64,000 nt of DNA from Gammaproteobacteria bacterium (GTDB lineage: Bacteria; Pseudomonadota; Gammaproteobacteria; Steroidobacterales; Steroidobacteraceae). Both the position numbers and the translations under genes were made by a program. Positions 63,616-64,000 of the stretch are shown here, piece after piece; positions within the stretch are counted from its first letter, which is position 1; each line of letters opens with the position of its first letter. Where the stretch lies: positions 1-64,000 of the forward strand of contig JAQGOE010000246.1 of NCBI GenBank assembly GCA_028293725.1. Direction: 5' to 3'. The notes beneath the pieces are model-generated. The model saw only the letters and a list, made by a program, of their open reading frames with translations. It was not told the DNA's origin and searched no databases.

Positions 63616-63954
63616 ATGACCAAAGGAAGCGACTCCGCCGCCACCGCCCTCGCTGCGCTTGCCGACCCAACGCGCCGGCAATTGTTCGAGCGTCTGAGAT
63701 CCGGGCCGCGCGCCGTGGGCGAGCTGGCGCGCGGTGTTACGGTTTCGCGGCCGGCGGTGTCGCAACATCTTGCGGTTCTGAAGGCCGCGGGACTCGTCAG
63801 AGATACGGCGACCGGGACCCGGCGGGTGTATGAGATCGACCCGAAGGGACTCGGCGCCATCCGGGCGTGGCTCGACGACATGTGGGGCGGCGCGCTGGAG
63901 AGCTTCGGAGACGAGGTCGGAAGAGAAGACCCCGATAAAAAGGACAGCGAATGA
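63616..63954 (+). CDS. ArsR-family transcriptional regulator
   Basis: A 112-residue winged-helix repressor with the ArsR core (LADPTRRQLFERL, ELARGVTVSRPAVSQHLAVLK). No metal-binding Cys pair is visible. The ATG at 63616 fits the family; the frame upstream to 63550 lies in the GST gene. Its stop overlaps the next start (ATGA), the classic ArsR-SRPBCC couple. Confidence 0.9.
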   Translation: MTKGSDSAATALAALADPTRRQLFERLRSGPRAVGELARGVTVSRPAVSQHLAVLKAAGLVRDTATGTRRVYEIDPKGLGAIRAWLDDMWGGALESFGDEVGREDPDKKDSE

Positions 63955-64000
63955 GTAGCCTCGGAATCCGTCCAGCGCCCGTAAAAAAGAGCGTCGTCGT
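63951..64000 (+). CDS. Start of SRPBCC/AHSA1-type protein (cut by window end)
   Basis: Only 16 full codons are visible, reading MSSLGIRPAPVKKSVV. The coupling to the ArsR gene and the PAPVKKSV start are typical of SRPBCC/AHSA1-domain proteins encoded after such regulators. The rest lies outside the window. Confidence 0.6.
   Translation, partial: MSSLGIRPAPVKKSVV

Overview
The window reads as a chromosomal segment of a high-GC, Gram-negative proteobacterium. Three TonB-dependent receptors, a GlcNAc locus of the TonB/GntR/SIS-deaminase/NagA type, a CopL-led copper operon and red-type RuBisCO suggest a gammaproteobacterium of the Xanthomonadales/Nevskiales/Steroidobacterales kind. That placement is inference; no rRNA, tRNA or other taxonomic marker was seen.

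Left edge (1-6363): a lasso-peptide locus. The precursor gene (78-236, +) is a short ORF whose product has a leader ending Thr-Lys and a 17-residue core, GGPVGFTHDLGNGWIFG, with Asp at position 9, so a Gly1-Asp9 nine-residue macrolactam ring is predicted. The maturation genes are on the opposite strand and converge on the precursor: leader peptidase/RRE protein B (5256-5987), macrolactam synthetase C (3405-5234) and an STN-type TonB receptor (290-3244). No exporter, isopeptidase or FecI/FecR pair is in the window, but the locus may continue past base 1.

6364-12661: an uncharacterised, translationally coupled pair (multi-pass membrane protein plus von Willebrand A lipoprotein), then a MarR regulator with a TonB receptor that has a perfect MarR-like palindrome in its upstream region.

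12662-29854: an N-acetylglucosamine/chitin-oligosaccharide locus. TonB receptor (NagP-like), GH20 hexosaminidase, PTS transporter EIICB and an EIIA-HPr-EI fusion would import and phosphorylate GlcNAc; NagA and a SIS-type NagB-II convert GlcNAc-6-P to fructose-6-P; a GntR regulator sits divergent to the receptor with two matching operator-like sites. Inserted are a TPR-sulfotransferase, a cupin-like protein and a tryptophan-halogenase homologue of unknown role. A palindromic 167-bp element fills most of one divergent intergenic region.

29889-33847: an orphan 2OG-Fe(II) oxygenase, an XRE/MmyB-type regulator divergent from a small membrane protein across two palindromes, a ferritin-like protein, and a nitrilase-fold protein whose catalytic Cys is replaced by Gly.

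33900-42658: a compact Calvin-cycle operon, cbbL-cbbS-cbbX-cbbF-cbbP-cbbY-cbbT on the minus strand, with cbbR divergent. 42677-47949: a secreted gluzincin-like metallopeptidase, then the copper operon copL-copA-copB-copC-copD (minus strand). 48118-51689: RhlE-like helicase and Uup-like ABC-F ATPase. 51948-56051: two large secreted lipoproteins with DUF4382-like N-termini. 56073-64000: FMN alpha-hydroxyacid dehydrogenase, alpha/beta hydrolase, the glutathione-dependent formaldehyde pair (gfa, class III ADH) with a divergent AAA+/Fis regulator that lacks a normal GAFTGA loop, then HIT, GST, ArsR and the start of an SRPBCC-type gene cut by the window edge.

Taken together the genes describe a metabolically flexible organism that feeds on chitin-derived sugar, can fix CO2, detoxifies formaldehyde and copper, and makes what looks like a lasso peptide not known to me.
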